34,660 bases of DNA, taken from NCBI GenBank assembly GCA_020027305.1, contig JAHRAM010000026.1:1-34660 (forward strand), written 5' to 3'. This DNA is from Acidimicrobiia bacterium (GTDB lineage: Bacteria > Actinomycetota > Acidimicrobiia > Acidimicrobiales > Hopanoidiivorantaceae). Of this stretch, positions 31,887 through 34,660 are shown one piece after another. The notes beneath the pieces are model-generated. The model ran no database searches and was not told where the DNA came from. It saw nothing but the letters and a program-made list of their open reading frames with translations. A program made the position numbers and the translations under genes. The first letter of the stretch is position 1; every line of letters begins with the position of its first letter.

Positions 31887-32870
31887 TTATAAAAACTTTG
31901 CAGTGTCAAACCCTGCGGGGGTTGTCTCTGCTCCCTCCAACACAGAGGCAAAATGAACAGCAGCTGCCAAGCCTATTTCGCCATCCATCGCAGAAGAGAT
32001 AACGATTTGCTTTGCCCCCAGCCGTAGCTGTTTTGCCTTTTGGTAAAGAACGGGCAAGTCGCCAAACCGAGTGGGCTTTATCACAACCACAGGAATTTCA
32101 TGTAAGTCAAGCAACGCGTCTAAATCTTGAAGTTGGGTACAGCTTTCATCTGCTGCTATGGGGATTGAAGTCTCGCGCCCGACTGCTGCCATTTCTTGCA
32201 GCCCGTGAACTGGCTCTTCAATATAAGAAATGTCATAAGGCTCAAAAAGCTCAAGAGCCATTGGGGCGGTTTCGGCGCAATAAGCACCATTGGCATCAAG
32301 AGAAAGCGGGATGTCGCCTGCCAGCTGTCGTACTGCGCGAATTCGCTCAAGGTCATCTGCCATTCCTAAGTCGTCAGCTAGGGGGTCGCCAACTTTTAGT
32401 TTGAGGGCGGGATGTTTGAGGGCAAGGGTGCGGCTAACCTCCAGGGAAAAACTATTTAGCGGAAGTTGAGGGAGCAACCCAATAACAGGAATTCGCTCAG
32501 CAGGGGGTCGGTCTTGAGTTATGAGATAGTTAAACGGACGTTCCATCTGTTGAGTTGCTATGTCGTTTGCTGCAATCTCTACTGGAACTCTAAAAGCTGG
32601 AATATGTGAAAAGGCGTTGACCGAAAGGTGGGCGCGATTGTGTATGAACTCAAGGTAGGCGTCTAACATATTTCGAAAGGCAACTGCATCAGGGTCAGCC
32701 CCTCCAACCACTTGGGCAGAAACTCCATTGCCTGTGAATTTCTTTATCGTGATTTTCACGCCAAAACCCTTGACATACATTACATCCCCTGCCTCAGTTT
32801 TGAATGGGTATTTCAAAGGCAGGCTATAGGGGAAAGCCCTGTATGAATTGGTGAGCAGTGGTGTAGCCAT
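31887..32870 (-). CDS. menC: o-Succinylbenzoate synthase, interrupted before the C-terminus
   Basis: Dehydrates SHCHC to o-succinylbenzoate in menaquinone synthesis. Enolase-superfamily residues are all present: KLK (Lys157, Lys159), Asp192 and Asn194 in LDANGAY, IEEP (218-219), Asp241-Glu242 in ADESC, and Lys265 in VIKP. The start ATG at 32870 fits the family N-terminus. The frame stops at 327 residues after G-F-D-T-A-K-F-L, while the same frame beyond TAA encodes the expected C-terminal segment. Dipeptide epimerases share this fold, but menB and menH next to it favour MenC. It may be a weakened enzyme, a pseudogene in this strain, or a sequence error. Confidence 0.88.
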   Translation of the reverse strand: MATPLLTNSYRAFPYSLPLKYPFKTEAGDVMYVKGFGVKITIKKFTGNGVSAQVVGGADPDAVAFRNMLDAYLEFIHNRAHLSVNAFSHIPAFRVPVEIAANDIATQQMERPFNYLITQDRPPAERIPVIGLLPQLPLNSFSLEVSRTLALKHPALKLKVGDPLADDLGMADDLERIRAVRQLAGDIPLSLDANGAYCAETAPMALELFEPYDISYIEEPVHGLQEMAAVGRETSIPIAADESCTQLQDLDALLDLHEIPVVVIKPTRFGDLPVLYQKAKQLRLGAKQIVISSAMDGEIGLAAAVHFASVLEGAETTPAGFDTAKFL

Positions 32871-33015
32871 TTTGTTTTATATATTTTAATACGCGAATAG
32901 ATTTTTTCTTTTCAGCGGGGGTGCTTTTCTTTTAATGCGTTTTGGTGGGATGTTTTCTTTTAACGGTTTTCAATTGGTTTGGGGTAAGTCGTGTCAATCT
33001 CTAACATAGGAATTC
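32871..33015 (-). other. menH-menC spacer
   Basis: 145-base T-rich (plus-strand) gap between menH and menC. No hairpin, gene or clear Shine-Dalgarno is visible. Confidence 0.3.
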
Positions 33016-34122
33016 TTAACTTGATATGGAATCAATATGCGTAAGGAAATTTGAAATCAGGTTTCTAACAAGCACAGGCTTTTCAATGTGTGGAGCATGG
33101 CTAGTGTTGGCAATTGTTAAGTGGATGGCATCATCTAGTTTCATCTGCATTTCCTTTGCCTGATGACAAAACTTTTCATCTTCAGCACCCGTGATGAGCA
33201 GGCAAGTTGATTTTATATTTTTAAGTTTTTTATAGAGTGGCTTCATTTGCCCTGTTCCATATCCTTTCAGGCTTAGAGCAAGTTCTGTGGGATTGCCTTG
33301 AAGACGTTGTTTTTTGAGCGCTGCTTTTTGTTCTTCAGTTTGGGTTGAAAAAAGTGGTAGCTCAGTCCAGTCTTCAACAAACTGTGTAAAGTCAGATTCA
33401 ATCTTGGTCGCCAACTCAGCATCGCTTGCCTTTCTCAACTGGCGCTCTTTTCTGGTGGCAAGCCCAGCCGTGGCACTGATTAAAGTGAGCGACTTAATAT
33501 GGTGTGGATAACAAACCGCAAAATTTAGCGCCACTCTTCCACCCATTGAATATCCCAGCAGGTGAATTTTTTTAGTTCCTGAGTTTGTTTTGTCTTGCGT
33601 TTTATTTTCCTCTGGTTTGTCTTGTGTATTGGTGCCTAGTATTTTGCTTTCGTGCCTTTTATTTTTTGGTATTTTGCTTTCTTGCGGTTTATTTTCTTGC
33701 GGTTTATTTTCGTGTGATTTGTTTCTATGCTCGTTTTGTGTATCATTGTCGGTTTTAGCCTCACGCATATTTGTTTTAGAAAATGTAAATTCATTTATGC
33801 TTTGAGGTGTTTTATTTTCGAAAATATCGCCTAACAATAATAAGAGTTGTTTGTTTATTGAATTAAATGTGAAATAAGAATTGTTTGCCTTTTGGTTTCC
33901 CCTGTTCTTGTTGTTGCTGTTTTTATAGTAAGGGCTTTTATGTTCCTGGCTTTCATAGTGCTGACTTCTGTGGCCAGGCAATTCAATACAAAATGTTGGG
34001 CGATTGATGTCGGCGAGCTCAACCATATTTTCAGGCGATCCAGTAAATCCATGCAAAAGAACCAGCGGGGTAGCGCCACCAGCAGATTTATTTGTGATGT
34101 AGTTAATCGGCTGATGTTTCAT
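33016..34122 (-). CDS. menH: Alpha/beta hydrolase, likely SHCHC synthase MenH, with low-complexity insertions
   Basis: Likely removes pyruvate from SEPHCHC in menaquinone synthesis. The oxyanion motif LLHGFTGSPENM is at about 22-33, nucleophile Ser192 in GYSMGGR, Asp315 in GAEDEKF and His342 in TSHAPHI. Typical MenH is about 250-270 residues; this protein is 368 because of polar insertions at about 52-81 and 103-184, rich in Asn, Lys, Glu, Gln and His and built partly of E-N-K-P-Q repeats. Both insertions lie between the LPGH block and the nucleophile, and the helix between them (INKQLLLLL) is kept. Nearness of menC and menB supports MenH; another hydrolase cannot be excluded. Confidence 0.8.
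   Translation of the reverse strand: MKHQPINYITNKSAGGATPLVLLHGFTGSPENMVELADINRPTFCIELPGHRSQHYESQEHKSPYYKNSNNKNRGNQKANNSYFTFNSINKQLLLLLGDIFENKTPQSINEFTFSKTNMREAKTDNDTQNEHRNKSHENKPQENKPQESKIPKNKRHESKILGTNTQDKPEENKTQDKTNSGTKKIHLLGYSMGGRVALNFAVCYPHHIKSLTLISATAGLATRKERQLRKASDAELATKIESDFTQFVEDWTELPLFSTQTEEQKAALKKQRLQGNPTELALSLKGYGTGQMKPLYKKLKNIKSTCLLITGAEDEKFCHQAKEMQMKLDDAIHLTIANTSHAPHIEKPVLVRNLISNFLTHIDSISS
33640..33725. repeat. Short tandem repeats inside menH
   Basis: On the plus strand, CTTGCGGTTTATTTT occurs at 33681-33695 and again at 33696-33710, with a diverged third unit at 33711-33725. A longer 30-base period is also seen: TATTTTGCTTTC starts near 33640 and again near 33670. The protein reads E-N-K-P-Q-E-N-K-P-Q-E-S-K-I here. 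Confidence 0.85.
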
Positions 34123-34197
34123 AAATTTTCTTTCGCTTTATTTTTCAATTCTTCCACCGTATTTTTTCAAAAAGTTAGTCGCCATAAAATCATTTAT
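34123..34197. other. Spacer upstream of menH
   Basis: AT-rich gap of 75 bases. It may hold the menH promoter. Nothing else is seen. Confidence 0.3.
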
Positions 34198-34407
34198 TCA
34201 TATCAAAGCACTTTTATGTATTAAATCATTTACCTGCGCCTTTATTTTTCGTCTCACATTCATGCTCTCTTGGATGGATGTTTGAAATTCAGCAATATTT
34301 ATTCCTGCTGGTTTTTCTGATTCCAAAAATTCCTTTAAGTCAGCAGCGCTTTCCAATAGGGAAGCATTCACATTTGGAAAAGAATTCAAAAATTGAAAAT
34401 CACCCAA
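34198..34407 (-). CDS. Unrecognised small ORF downstream of an SDR fragment
   Basis: 69 codons from a TTG start, or up to about 87 if the frame is read from the poly-A tract near 34464-34472. The product is helical and charged, with segments such as ASLLESAADLKEFLESEKP and ESMNVRRKIKAQVNDLIHK. I know no family for it. The frame stays open upstream into the end of the short-chain dehydrogenase fragment, so it could be the tail of a frameshifted or fused gene and not an independent gene. No Shine-Dalgarno is seen. Confidence 0.35.
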   Translation of the reverse strand: MGDFQFLNSFPNVNASLLESAADLKEFLESEKPAGINIAEFQTSIQESMNVRRKIKAQVNDLIHKSALI

Positions 34408-34442
34408 ACCAGTTGGGGCAATAAATAGTTTTTCAAAAGTAT

Positions 34443-34637
34443 CTAAATTTTTCTCATCTGTATTTTTTTTCCGCCATCTGCCTCAATGAGCTTCACGGTT
34501 TCGGCCCCGCCCTCTTTGTTTAAGTCTGCCACAACAACATTTGCCCCTCGACTTCCAAAGAGTTTTGCAGTTGCTTGGCCGATGCCAGAGCCTCCGCCAG
34601 TCACGAGTGCTGTTTTGCCATTTAGTGAGTCTGTCAT
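34443..34637 (-). pseudogene. Short-chain dehydrogenase N-terminal fragment
   Basis: 64 residues that start as a normal short-chain dehydrogenase: LNGKTALVTGGGSGIGQATA with the TGxxxGxG cofactor motif, then VVVADLNKEGGAETVKLIEADGGK. After this the frame enters an 8-A tract (about 34465-34472) and stops. The N-A-G, serine and Y-x-x-x-K parts of the family do not appear in any frame below it. The gene is therefore truncated and probably not functional. The start ATG at 34637 is intact, 23 bases from the window edge. Confidence 0.8.
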
Positions 34638-34660
34638 TTTGTTTTTGCTCGTTCTATTCT

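Noticed and set aside
31887..32870. Dipeptide epimerase or muconate cycloisomerase
   Set aside because: The fold is shared, but menB and menH next to it make o-succinylbenzoate synthase the simpler reading.

Overview
This 34.7 kb window reads as a chromosomal segment of a low-to-moderate GC, probably marine, free-living bacterium. Several features fit Actinobacteriota, perhaps Acidimicrobiia: a family A DNA polymerase I without visible proofreading residues, a four-domain ribosomal protein S1 with a long acidic tail, many starts without a clear Shine-Dalgarno, GTG/TTG starts, and menaquinone synthesis. This placement is inferred from gene content only. I see no phage, insertion sequence, plasmid or CRISPR locus.

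Layout. Positions 1-1,211 hold a DUF3179 protein. An HU-like DNA-binding protein follows, then a strong rho-independent terminator directly in front of fabZ. On the minus strand (2,310-6,879) lies a type II fatty acid cluster transcribed fabD-fabH-fabG-acpP-fabF; its FabD carries an unusual C-terminal biotinyl/lipoyl-like domain. A tRNA-Leu(CAA) begins a plus-strand run: polA, rpsA, a dienelactone hydrolase family protein, a short 3-hydroxyacyl-CoA dehydrogenase and a zinc alcohol dehydrogenase. A membrane pyrophosphatase (hppA, minus) is divergent from a K+ uptake operon, trkA-trkH-trkH.

The most unusual part is 21,151-24,305. Two paralogous lipoproteins, each with nine Cys-paired W-C-W repeats (RCC1-like), sit in a tandem segmental duplication. 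The boundary between them still carries a decayed copy of the 3' end of the upstream trkH gene. Then come gltB-gltD (glutamate synthase) and, on the minus strand, menB, menC and menH. menC has an in-frame TAA; beyond it the same frame continues with a plausible MenC C-terminus. menH contains low-complexity insertions built from short DNA repeats. The right edge holds a truncated short-chain dehydrogenase fragment and an unrecognised small ORF.

How the parts relate: the fab cluster with fabZ covers malonyl transfer, initiation, condensation, ketoreduction and dehydration; no enoyl reductase is visible. hppA and trkAHH form a divergent ion-transport neighbourhood, and the HppA sequence looks K+-dependent. 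gltBD makes glutamate. menB/C/H cover late and middle menaquinone steps; menD, menE and menF are not in the window. I did not find a clear new defence or mobile system. The strongest leads are the duplicated lipoproteins with their duplication scar, the FabD fusion, the interrupted menC, and the asymmetric TrkH pair.
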